31,141 nucleotides of DNA from Palsa-739 sp036512155 (GTDB lineage: Bacteria; Actinomycetota; Thermoleophilia; Gaiellales; Gaiellaceae): NCBI GenBank assembly GCA_036512155.1, contig DATCBD010000067.1:1-31141 (forward strand), in the 5' to 3' direction. Shown here piece by piece: positions 23,379 through 29,762 of this stretch. Made by a program: the position numbers and the translations under genes. A model generated the notes under the pieces. The model was not told where the DNA came from and searched no databases. It worked only from the letters and a program-made list of their open reading frames with translations. The first letter of the stretch is position 1, and each line of letters starts with the position of its first letter.

Positions 23379-24698
23379 CTAGTGCTCGACTCCCTCGCGG
23401 TGCAGCCAGCCGGCGAGCGACGGGAAGAAGCGCGGATCGAGCCCCGGCGACCGCGGGAGGCTCGACAGGAGGCCGTCCGGCAACTGGATCGGCGTGTGCG
23501 CGGTGGGCAGCACGAACCAGCTGAAGTCGTGCCCGGGTTTCAACGCGGTGAGCCGCTCGACGCAGAGCTCGGTGGGGACGTTGCGATCGTCGGAGCCAAA
23601 CATCCAGAGCACCGGGATCGTCAGCGCACGGAGCGACGGAACCGGGTCGAAGCCGGACCGTCCGGCTGCTCGTACCTGCGCCAGCATCTGCGCCCGCGTG
23701 CCGCTCGGCGGCGACTCCGACTCGCCCGCCAGCGATCCCCAAAGATCGCTCTCGCCGACCGTCACCGACGGCCCGGAGTTGAGGATCGCCCAGCGCACGG
23801 CAGGCTCGCGCGCCGCTGCGAGCGGAACGATCCATCCCGCCTGGCTGTCCCCCCACAGACCGACGCGGGACGGATCGACCCCGGGCAGCTTCGCGAGGAA
23901 CCGCACCTCGATCTGAGCGTCCCGCGCCAGCACATCGATGGTCGCGGTGCTCGCGACCTCGCCCGGATAGCTTCCACCCGATTCCCCGACGCCACGCTTG
24001 TCGTCCGCGAGGACGGCGACGCCGCCTAGAGCCAGTGCCATCGTGAAGACGTCGAACTCGTCGCGGGTGCTCGGTCCAGAGCCGTGCACCATCGCGACGG
24101 CGGCGAACGGCACGTGTCCCGCCGGAAGCGTGAGCGTCGCCGCGTCGGTGCCGACGCGCACCTCGCGCTGCCGCAGCGCCATGCGCGCGTAGTGCGTTCC
24201 TCTCCAGGTGAAGCCGGACGCGTCTGGAGCAATCGCGCCGTCGCCGCTCGTGTCGCCGAGCCGGACGCCGACCGTCAGTGCAGCGCCGATTCCGTGCATC
24301 GCCCCGGAGGGGAGCTCGACGAGCATGGCCGGCGCGCCCAGCGGATGCACGATCGCCGCCTCGGCGCCGGTAACGCTGCGGTAACCGCCGAGGAGCGGCA
24401 GGAGGCGCGAGAGCCCCCGGCGGAGAGTGAAAGTCCCGTGCAACCGACCCTGACTCACCGTGCCGATCAGCCGTGCACCACTGACGACGCCGGCGAACGC
24501 GACCTTCTGTGGAAGCCCGGGAAACGTGAAGCGAACCCGCGTGCCGTTGACGAGGAGCGCCACCGACGTCGCGCCCGAATGTCCCGGCCCGAGTGAAACG
24601 GTCGCGGTACTGCCGTGGGCTTGCACGACGATCACGACGGGAGCCGCGGAGACCGGCAGCGCATACGTGCCCGTCCAGCTCACCGCCGTTGCGATCAT
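23379..24698 (-). CDS. Alpha/beta hydrolase with an N-terminal beta-rich extension
   Basis: A 439-residue serine hydrolase. The C-terminal half has the oxyanion-side HGSGPSTRDEF (205-215), RGVGESGG (235-242), nucleophile Ser285 in GLWGDSQAGWIVPLA, acid Asp370/371 in MFGSDDRNVP and His401 in LPTAHTPIQ. About 190 residues before it look like a beta-sandwich domain of unknown kind, as in several secreted esterases, but no clear signal peptide is seen. It starts on ATG at 24698 overlapping the padR stop, so it is likely controlled by that regulator. Substrate unknown; the esterase fold and long N-terminal part suggest an ester or peptide. Confidence 0.8.
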   Translation of the reverse strand: MIATAVSWTGTYALPVSAAPVVIVVQAHGSTATVSLGPGHSGATSVALLVNGTRVRFTFPGLPQKVAFAGVVSGARLIGTVSQGRLHGTFTLRRGLSRLLPLLGGYRSVTGAEAAIVHPLGAPAMLVELPSGAMHGIGAALTVGVRLGDTSGDGAIAPDASGFTWRGTHYARMALRQREVRVGTDAATLTLPAGHVPFAAVAMVHGSGPSTRDEFDVFTMALALGGVAVLADDKRGVGESGGSYPGEVASTATIDVLARDAQIEVRFLAKLPGVDPSRVGLWGDSQAGWIVPLAAAREPAVRWAILNSGPSVTVGESDLWGSLAGESESPPSGTRAQMLAQVRAAGRSGFDPVPSLRALTIPVLWMFGSDDRNVPTELCVERLTALKPGHDFSWFVLPTAHTPIQLPDGLLSSLPRSPGLDPRFFPSLAGWLHREGVEH

Positions 24699-25255
24699 CG
24701 CGGTGCGCGCGCAAGCGAGCGGAAGACGCCGTCTGCCCACTCGAGATCGGTCTCCGCACGTGCGATGCCGAGACGGAGCAGGTGATGGTGGTACCAATCG
24801 TGGCTGCGATTCGTGTTCGTCGGCTCGATCAGCCGATAGACTGCGAGCCGCGCCTGCGTGTCGTCGCGAAATTGCTCCAGGTGCGCGCGCAGCACCTCGG
24901 GCGTGGCGAGGCCGCCCACGAAGAGCTTGAGGAAGAAGCTCTCGGTCGCGCCCGGCTCGACAGTCGTGAGCCATCCATGAAGCGCGCGCTTGCCCTCGCG
25001 CGTGATCGTGTACAGCTGCTTGTCGGGCCGCGCCGCCTGACTCACGTGCCGGCTGCGCGCGAGCCCGCCGCGCTCGAGCCGCGGCAGTACCGCGTAGAGC
25101 CCGCTTCGCGCGGGTGCCCACACGTGTGCGATCGATTTCGTGACCAGCTTCAGCAGCTCGTAGCCGGACCGTTCGCCCTCGATGGCGAGCAGCGCGAGGA
25201 CCGCAGCCTCGGTCGTCGTCAGCTCCGTGACAGCCTTCTTCACCCGCGTCGTCAT
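24695..25255 (-). CDS. PadR-family transcriptional regulator
   Basis: A 186-residue PadR-type winged-helix repressor. The DNA-binding part is TEAAVLALLAIEGERSGYELLKLV with SGLYAVLPRLERGGLARSRHV and the wing KQLYTITREGKRALHGWL. The C-terminal domain, rich in arginine and leucine (VLRAHLEQFRDDTQARLAVYRLIE), is the coiled dimer helix of the Vir_act_alpha_C type. Such repressors usually sense phenolic or other small compounds. ATG at 25255 overlaps the methyltransferase stop, and its own TGA overlaps the hydrolase start. A candidate binding site lies at 25851-25874 ahead of the operon. Confidence 0.9.
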   Translation of the reverse strand: MTTRVKKAVTELTTTEAAVLALLAIEGERSGYELLKLVTKSIAHVWAPARSGLYAVLPRLERGGLARSRHVSQAARPDKQLYTITREGKRALHGWLTTVEPGATESFFLKLFVGGLATPEVLRAHLEQFRDDTQARLAVYRLIEPTNTNRSHDWYHHHLLRLGIARAETDLEWADGVFRSLARAPR

Positions 25256-25827
25256 GCGACTGACGCCAGGACGTAGTGCACCGGCCCGATGCCTCGCAAT
25301 GGGAAGTCGACAGGCCCGCTCTCGATTGCATGCAATCCGACGGCGGCGAGCCTCGGCGCCATGGCCTCGAGGTCGAAGCCGCCGCCGTGCACGGCGCCGT
25401 GACCGGTATCGACGATGAATACGCGCCCGGTCGCCTTCACAACACGCCGTAGCTCTCGCGCCGAGTCGTGCAAAGCGTCGTGGGAGAGGTGATGGAGCAC
25501 AAACGAACTCAGCACAACGTCGAAGCTTTCGTCCGGATACGGCAGCGACTCGCCCGTGCCGAGCTCGAACACCACGCCGAGTCCGGCGCGGCGCGCCTTC
25601 TTGCGCGCCCGCGCCAGCAGGTCGGCCGACGGATCGAGACCGTGCACGGACGCCGCGCGACGCGCTGCCGCCATTGCGAGCGTGCCGGTGCCACAGCCGA
25701 CGTCGAGAACGGACTCGCCCGACGTAACGCGCGCGAGATCGAGCTGCTTGTCGCGAAATGCCGCCTCCCGGCCACGCGCTGCCAACCAGAGCATGAGGTC
25801 GTAGCGCAACGGGCTCGGCATCTGCAT
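25252..25827 (-). CDS. Class I SAM-dependent methyltransferase
   Basis: A 191-residue small-molecule methyltransferase. Motif I is SVLDVGCGTGTLAMAAA (about 40-55), with HGLDPSADLLARARKKA as motif II and ESFDVVLSSFVLHHL around residue 100; the family is the UbiE/Methyltransf_11 type. N-terminal MQMPSPLRYDLMLWLAARGREAAFRDKQLDLA resembles methyltransferases that act on small lipophilic or phenolic substrates. ATG at 25827 is used; another at 25821 is possible. It has no strong Shine-Dalgarno sequence. First gene of the padR-hydrolase-E1-E2 run. Confidence 0.85.
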   Translation of the reverse strand: MQMPSPLRYDLMLWLAARGREAAFRDKQLDLARVTSGESVLDVGCGTGTLAMAAARRAASVHGLDPSADLLARARKKARRAGLGVVFELGTGESLPYPDESFDVVLSSFVLHHLSHDALHDSARELRRVVKATGRVFIVDTGHGAVHGGGFDLEAMAPRLAAVGLHAIESGPVDFPLRGIGPVHYVLASVA

Positions 25828-25850
25828 GCGAGCCACGCTACTACTCCTGC

Positions 25851-25874
25851 ATGGATTAGTCCAGTATGGACTAG
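25851..25874. promoter_or_regulatory. Candidate operator for the padR operon
   Basis: The 43-base gap upstream of the methyltransferase contains two copies of ATGGAYTAG (25851-25859 and 25866-25874) and an overlapping inverted repeat tagtcca - gta - tggacta (25857-25873). This density of symmetry in a short gap ahead of a regulator-containing operon suggests a repressor site, most simply for the PadR protein itself. It overlaps the stop codon of the lipid kinase gene. PadR boxes elsewhere have the form ATGT-N8-ACAT, which is not matched here. Confidence 0.4.
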
Positions 25875-26773
25875 ACGAACACGGAGACGGCGCCGCGCTC
25901 TGCCTCGAAGACGGCCTCCCGCACGTCGCCGAGATCCTCGCCATCTGCTTGCAGCGCCATCGGCGCGTCGCACACGATCTCCAACCGGTCGAGGTCGTGG
26001 CCGTACAGCGTTTCCCGCCGTCCGCGCACGTGCCCGGAGAGGATCGACAGCGCCGTGGGCACGAGCGTCCGGCGGCGGACGCGGACGGGCGCGACGAGAT
26101 CGAGGCCGAGCTCGAACTGCGCTTCCGACGCGATCGGCAGCGGCAGTCGCTTCACGTACGTGTACGGGCTGCCGTTGGCGACGAACGCGAATGCGGCGCG
26201 GCCGTATCCCTTCACCTCGAGCGCGGGCTCCATGTGCCCGTGCCGGGCGCCGAGCGAGCGGACGACCGAGATCGCGAACGCGAGATCGCCCGGACGCTTG
26301 CCCTCGTCGGTGCGGCCCATGCGGTCGACGCGCCTAACCGCCTCCGCATCGATGCCGATTCCGGCCCCGAACGCGAAGCGGCGGCCGTTCACGCGACCCA
26401 CGGTGATGCGCCGCGTCCGCCCGGCCTCGATCGTCACTGCGAGCCGGCGCGCAGCGTGGGTCGGGTCCGGCGGCATGCCGAGCGCACGCGCAAGAACGCT
26501 CGTCCCTCCACCCGGCAGGAAGCCGATCGGCACGTCGCGCACGAGCCCGTTGAGTGCCTCGTTGAACCCTCCGTCGCCGGAGAAGACGATGATCGCCTCG
26601 GCACCGCCGTCGACCGCTGCGGTGACGAGCTCCGTCGCGTGGCCCGGACGCTCGGTGAGCTGGACGGTCAGCTCGACGACACGCTCGAGCTCGGCCTGCA
26701 CGGCTGCGAGCTTCGCCTGCGTGACTCGCGTGGCGAACGGATTGACGACCAGCGTGACGGGAGTCAGGGCCAT
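25871..26773 (-). CDS. Diacylglycerol kinase-family lipid kinase
   Basis: A 300-residue soluble lipid kinase of the DgkB/YegS group that phosphorylates diacylglycerol or a related lipid. NTP-binding features are VVNPFATR at the start, FSGDGGFNEALNGLV (about 64-78) and PGGGTSVLARALGM (87-100). The C-terminal beta-sandwich holds AFGAGIGIDAEAVRR, FVANGSPYTYVKRLPLP and the late LQADGEDLG. The central GDGTxNE motif reads GDGGFNE, one substitution from common. ATG at 26773 lies seven bases after the TetR gene stop, so both are co-transcribed. Confidence 0.9.
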   Translation of the reverse strand: MALTPVTLVVNPFATRVTQAKLAAVQAELERVVELTVQLTERPGHATELVTAAVDGGAEAIIVFSGDGGFNEALNGLVRDVPIGFLPGGGTSVLARALGMPPDPTHAARRLAVTIEAGRTRRITVGRVNGRRFAFGAGIGIDAEAVRRVDRMGRTDEGKRPGDLAFAISVVRSLGARHGHMEPALEVKGYGRAAFAFVANGSPYTYVKRLPLPIASEAQFELGLDLVAPVRVRRRTLVPTALSILSGHVRGRRETLYGHDLDRLEIVCDAPMALQADGEDLGDVREAVFEAERGAVSVFV

Positions 26774-26780
26774 CAGTGAA

Positions 26781-27353
26781 TCACGGAGTCGCGTAGCCGC
26801 GCATTCCGTCCACGAGGAGAGCGGTGAAGCGATCGGCGAGCCCGTCGGTGTCCGGGCCAGGCCGAAGCCATGTGTACGCCCAGTTCACGGCCGAGAGCGC
26901 GAGGAGGGCGGCGGTGGCGTCGTCGAGGTCGGTGCGCAGCTCGCCGCGCTCGCGGCCTTCGCGGAAGAGTGCGCGGAACCGCTCCTCGTACCGCCGCCGC
27001 TCGGCGATGAACTCGTCCCGCCGCTCGCCTTCGAGGTAGCGCCACTCCCGGATGAAGACGGTGGCCACGTCGAGCTGCTCCGAGACGACGCGCAGGTGCG
27101 CGCGCAATGCAGCGCGGATGCGGTCGACGACCGGACCTTCCTCGGGAACGGTGTCGAGCCCGGCGTGGAACGCGGCCGCGCCTTCGCTCGCCACCGCCCA
27201 GAGCAGGTCGGCCTTCGACTCGATGTGCGCATAGAGGGAGCCCTTCTGGACACCGAGGGCCTGGGCGAGATCGCCGATCGAGGTGCCGTGGTAGCCCTTC
27301 TCGGCGAAGAGCCGGGCGGCGGCGCGCGTCAACTCGGTCCGGCGGGTGCTCAT
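26781..27353 (-). CDS. TetR-family regulator, probable PaaR-type repressor
   Basis: A 190-residue TetR repressor: helix-turn-helix ELTRAAARLFAEKGYHGTSIGDLAQALGVQKGSLYAHIESKADLL (about 7-51), then an all-helical ligand domain. It is divergent from paaA, and a 14-base palindrome of the type bound by Thermus PaaR lies in the 39-base gap. PaaR binds phenylacetyl-CoA to release DNA, so this protein most likely represses paaABCD and itself. The paa-specific role is inference from position and operator. It is followed by the lipid kinase gene. Confidence 0.88.
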   Translation of the reverse strand: MSTRRTELTRAAARLFAEKGYHGTSIGDLAQALGVQKGSLYAHIESKADLLWAVASEGAAAFHAGLDTVPEEGPVVDRIRAALRAHLRVVSEQLDVATVFIREWRYLEGERRDEFIAERRRYEERFRALFREGRERGELRTDLDDATAALLALSAVNWAYTWLRPGPDTDGLADRFTALLVDGMRGYATP

Positions 27354-27364
27354 CTAGACTTAGG

Positions 27365-27378
27365 CTAACGATCGTTCG
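27365..27378. promoter_or_regulatory. PaaR-type operator in the tetR/paaA divergent gap
   Basis: CTAACGATCGTTCG carries the perfect 10-base palindrome AACGATCGTT (27367-27376) and fits the pattern CNAACGNNCGTTNG recalled for PaaR of Thermus thermophilus at every fixed position. It lies 14 bases before the paaA ATG and 11 bases before the TetR gene start on the other strand, so one bound dimer could block both promoters. Confidence 0.7.
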
Positions 27379-27392
27379 GTCCGAAGGGAGCC

Positions 27393-28301
27393 ATGGCTGC
27401 CGTAGAGATACCCCAGGATGAGCAGGCATTTCTCGCCTACGTCCAGGCTGGCGGCCAGGTGGAGACGGCCGACTGGATGCCGGACGACTACCGGGCGAAG
27501 CTCGTGAAGTTCATCGAGATGCACGGCAACTCCGAGCTCATGGGCGTCCTGCCCGAGCGCGAGTGGATCCTCCGTGCGCCGACGCTCCAGCGCAAGCTCG
27601 CGCTCACGGCGAAGGTGCAGGACGAGGTCGGGCACGCGCAGCTCATCTACCGCGTCGTTGAGGACCTCGGCAAGCCGCGCGAGCGCTGCCTCGCCGATCT
27701 CGTCGACGGGAAGGCGAAGTTCCACAACGTCTTCCATTACCCGACGAAGACTTGGGGTGACGTCGGCGTCATCGCGTGGCTCGTCGACGCCGCGGCGATC
27801 ATCAGCCAGAAGGCGCTGCTCAAGTGCTCGTACGCGCCGTACGCGCGGATCATGAAGAAGATCTGCTGGGAGGAGTCGTTCCACATCCTCCACGGCCGCG
27901 ACGTCATCCTCGCCATGGTCACCGGCACGCCGGCGCAGTTCGAGCTCGTGCAGGAGGCACTGAATCGGTGGTGGGGCCCGTTGATGCAGTTCCACGGCAA
28001 CCCGATCCCGAAGGAAGAGGACCCGATGTACCTGTGGCGCATCAAGTCGCAGGGAAACGAGGAGGCGCGGCAGCAGTTCCTCGAGGGCTACGTGCCGCAG
28101 ATCTGGGAGCTCGGGCTCACGGTTCCCGACACGAAGCTGCGGCGCCGCGACGACGGAGTGTGGGAGTACAGCGAGCCCGACTGGGACGAGCTCATGCACG
28201 TCGTCACCGGGCATGGGCCGAAGACCGACGAGCGGCTCGCGTTCCGCCGCCGGTTCCTCGACCAGGAGCAGTGGGTGCGCGACGCGGTTCTCGTCGCATG
28301 A
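27393..28301 (+). CDS. paaA: Phenylacetyl-CoA 1,2-epoxidase subunit A (catalytic)
   Basis: Catalytic diiron oxygenase subunit that forms the ring epoxide of phenylacetyl-CoA, starting aerobic phenylacetate breakdown. Length (302) is normal. Diiron ligands are seen as Glu42 or Glu48, the DEVGHAQ motif (Glu78, His81) and WEESFHILHG (Glu161, His164). ATG at 27393 follows a gaaggg-like ribosome site. It begins a four-gene overlapping operon. Electrons normally come from PaaE, which is not in the window. Confidence 0.96.
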   Translation: MAAVEIPQDEQAFLAYVQAGGQVETADWMPDDYRAKLVKFIEMHGNSELMGVLPEREWILRAPTLQRKLALTAKVQDEVGHAQLIYRVVEDLGKPRERCLADLVDGKAKFHNVFHYPTKTWGDVGVIAWLVDAAAIISQKALLKCSYAPYARIMKKICWEESFHILHGRDVILAMVTGTPAQFELVQEALNRWWGPLMQFHGNPIPKEEDPMYLWRIKSQGNEEARQQFLEGYVPQIWELGLTVPDTKLRRRDDGVWEYSEPDWDELMHVVTGHGPKTDERLAFRRRFLDQEQWVRDAVLVA

Positions 28302-28576
28302 TCTACGAGGTCTTTCGCCGAGAACGGAAAGGCCAGGCGTTCGAGCACGCCGGCTCGGTCGTCGCGCCCGACACGGAGTTTGCCGAGGCGTGGGCGCGCG
28401 AGCAGTACGGGCGCCGCGGTGAGTCGGTCGCGCTGTGGCTCGTCCCGCGTGACGCCATCCACGACGTCGAGGACTGGGCGGACGAATTCGACCTCAAGTA
28501 CCGGCGCGTCGACGGCTACTCGATCAAAGCGCGGTTGAAGGAGGCCCGTGAACGAGCTGCTGCTCGGGCTGGCTGA
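28298..28576 (+). CDS. paaB: Phenylacetyl-CoA epoxidase subunit B
   Basis: A 92-residue small subunit that bridges PaaAC pairs in the epoxidase. It starts IYEVFRRERKGQAFEHAGSVVAPD and contains the family's YGRRGESVALWLVPRDAIHDVEDW. ATG at 28298 overlaps the paaA stop (ATGA) and its end overlaps paaC by 29 bases. The C-terminal tail (RLKEARERAAARAG) is longer than in some relatives. It has no catalytic residues. Confidence 0.93.
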   Translation: MIYEVFRRERKGQAFEHAGSVVAPDTEFAEAWAREQYGRRGESVALWLVPRDAIHDVEDWADEFDLKYRRVDGYSIKARLKEARERAAARAG

Positions 28577-29162
28577 CGACGAGCTCGTCATCGGCTGGCG
28601 CGACTCGGAGTGGACGGGCATCGCGCCGCTGCTCGAGGAGGACGTCGCGTTCTCGTCCATCGCGCAGAACGAGATCGGGCACGCACGCGCCGTGTACGAG
28701 CGGCTCACCGACGACGCGGACGCGCTCGCGTTCGACCGGCCGCTGGACGAGTACCGCTGCGCGCCGCTCGTCGAGCTGCGGCTGCTCGACTGGGGGCGCA
28801 CGATCGCGCGCCGCTGGCTGTACGAGGTCGCGGACGAGATCCGCATCACCGCATTGATGGAGGATCCCGACGTCGGCGGGCTCGCGGCGAAGATCAACCG
28901 CGAGGAGGCGTACCACCGCATGCACGCGGAGATGTGGCGCGAGCGGCTGCGTGACGAGCCGCGCTTCCGCGACGCGGTGACCGAGCTGTGGCCGTACGCG
29001 CTCGGCGTCGTGCTTCCCGCGCAGCGTGAGGAGCTCGCGGCGCGTGTCGGCCTCGACGAGGTCGAGGCGGTCGAGCGCGGCTTGCACACGGACGACTTCG
29101 CGCCGCTGTGGGACGAGATGACGATGGTGCGCCGCTCGGCGCCGGTCGGCTCGCAATGGTGA
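28548..29162 (+). CDS. paaC: Phenylacetyl-CoA epoxidase subunit C, with diiron-like motifs
   Basis: The structural ferritin-like partner of PaaA, 204 residues, shorter than E. coli PaaC (about 250). It is notable for two ExxH motifs: NEIGHAR (Glu42, His45) and REEAYHRMH (Glu120, His123), with acidic residues in the other core helices (Glu12, Glu93 or Glu97). E. coli PaaC is regarded as having lost its metal ligands, so this copy may bind iron. GTG at 28548 is preceded by aaggagg. Confidence 0.9.
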   Translation: MNELLLGLADDELVIGWRDSEWTGIAPLLEEDVAFSSIAQNEIGHARAVYERLTDDADALAFDRPLDEYRCAPLVELRLLDWGRTIARRWLYEVADEIRITALMEDPDVGGLAAKINREEAYHRMHAEMWRERLRDEPRFRDAVTELWPYALGVVLPAQREELAARVGLDEVEAVERGLHTDDFAPLWDEMTMVRRSAPVGSQW

Positions 29163-29611
29163 CCACCGAGCAGGTGTGGGCGGCGCTCGAGGAGATCCCC
29201 GATCCGGAGATCCCGGTCGTGTCGCTCGTCGACCTCGGCGTCATCCGTTCGGTCGATGTCTCGGAGGGACATGTCCACGTGGAGTTCACGCCGACGTTCC
29301 TCGGCTGTCCGGCGCTCGAGTTCATGAAGCGCGCGATCGAGGACAAGGTGCCCGGTGTGAACGTCGAAGTCATCCAGGACGACTCGTGGTCGACCGACAA
29401 GATCACGGCCGCGGGGCGCGAGAAGCTGCGCGCCGCCGGCTTTGCACCGCCGGCGCCGCGCCTCGTGCAGATCCAGGCGCAGGTGCACCGGTGCCCGTAC
29501 TGCGGCTCGACGGACACGAAGCTCGAGAACATCTTCGGCCCGACGCCGTGCCGTTCACTTCGCTATTGCGAGAGCTGTCGGCAGCCGTTCGAGCAGTTCA
29601 AGACGATCTAA
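29156..29611 (+). CDS. paaD: PaaD: MIP18-type protein with C-terminal zinc-ribbon-like region
   Basis: A 151-residue Fe-S assembly-type protein needed for mature phenylacetyl-CoA epoxidase. The N-terminal MIP18/DUF59 domain (EEIPDPEIPVVSLVDLGVI, then TFLGCPALEFM) holds the conserved Cys in the GCPA motif; the C-terminal part has CPYC, one isolated Cys and CESC, a zinc-ribbon pattern. ATG at 29156 overlaps the paaC stop by seven bases. In other species PaaD inserts an Fe-S cluster into PaaE, although paaE itself is missing here. Confidence 0.92.
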   Translation: MVTTEQVWAALEEIPDPEIPVVSLVDLGVIRSVDVSEGHVHVEFTPTFLGCPALEFMKRAIEDKVPGVNVEVIQDDSWSTDKITAAGREKLRAAGFAPPAPRLVQIQAQVHRCPYCGSTDTKLENIFGPTPCRSLRYCESCRQPFEQFKTI

Positions 29612-29668
29612 GCCGCATCCGCCGCGAAGCCGGTGCCCATGCCGGTTTGCTCGGCCTCATCAGCGTTC

Positions 29669-29690
29669 GCGGTACCAACGCGGTACCAAC
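29669..29690. repeat. Perfect tandem duplication of an 11-base unit
   Basis: gcggtaccaac occurs twice without a gap in the spacer between paaD and the transporter gene. A shorter echo (gccggt twice) lies about 30 bases to its left. No recombinase, tRNA or second copy of the unit is seen in the window, so no att-site role can be claimed. Confidence 0.6.
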
Positions 29691-29716
29691 TGTCGCTGTG
29701 TGCCTCACAAGAACAA

Positions 29717-29748
29717 GCGGGGGCAGCCGCCTGATTGGCTGCCCCCGC
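29717..29748. terminator. Bidirectional hairpin terminator between paaD and the MMPL gene
   Basis: gcgggggcagcc - gcctgatt - ggctgcccccgc is a perfect 12-bp GC-rich stem with an eight-base loop, placed between two convergent genes (paaD ends at 29611, the transporter at 29763). It can form from either strand and is the most stable hairpin in the window. It has no T-run. Confidence 0.75.
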
Positions 29749-29762
29749 GAACACGGATAGGT

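Noticed and set aside
29612..29762. An integrase end or att site suggested by the repeated KpnI-like units
   Set aside because: No recombinase, tRNA end or matching copy in the window; only a repeat and a terminator are supported.
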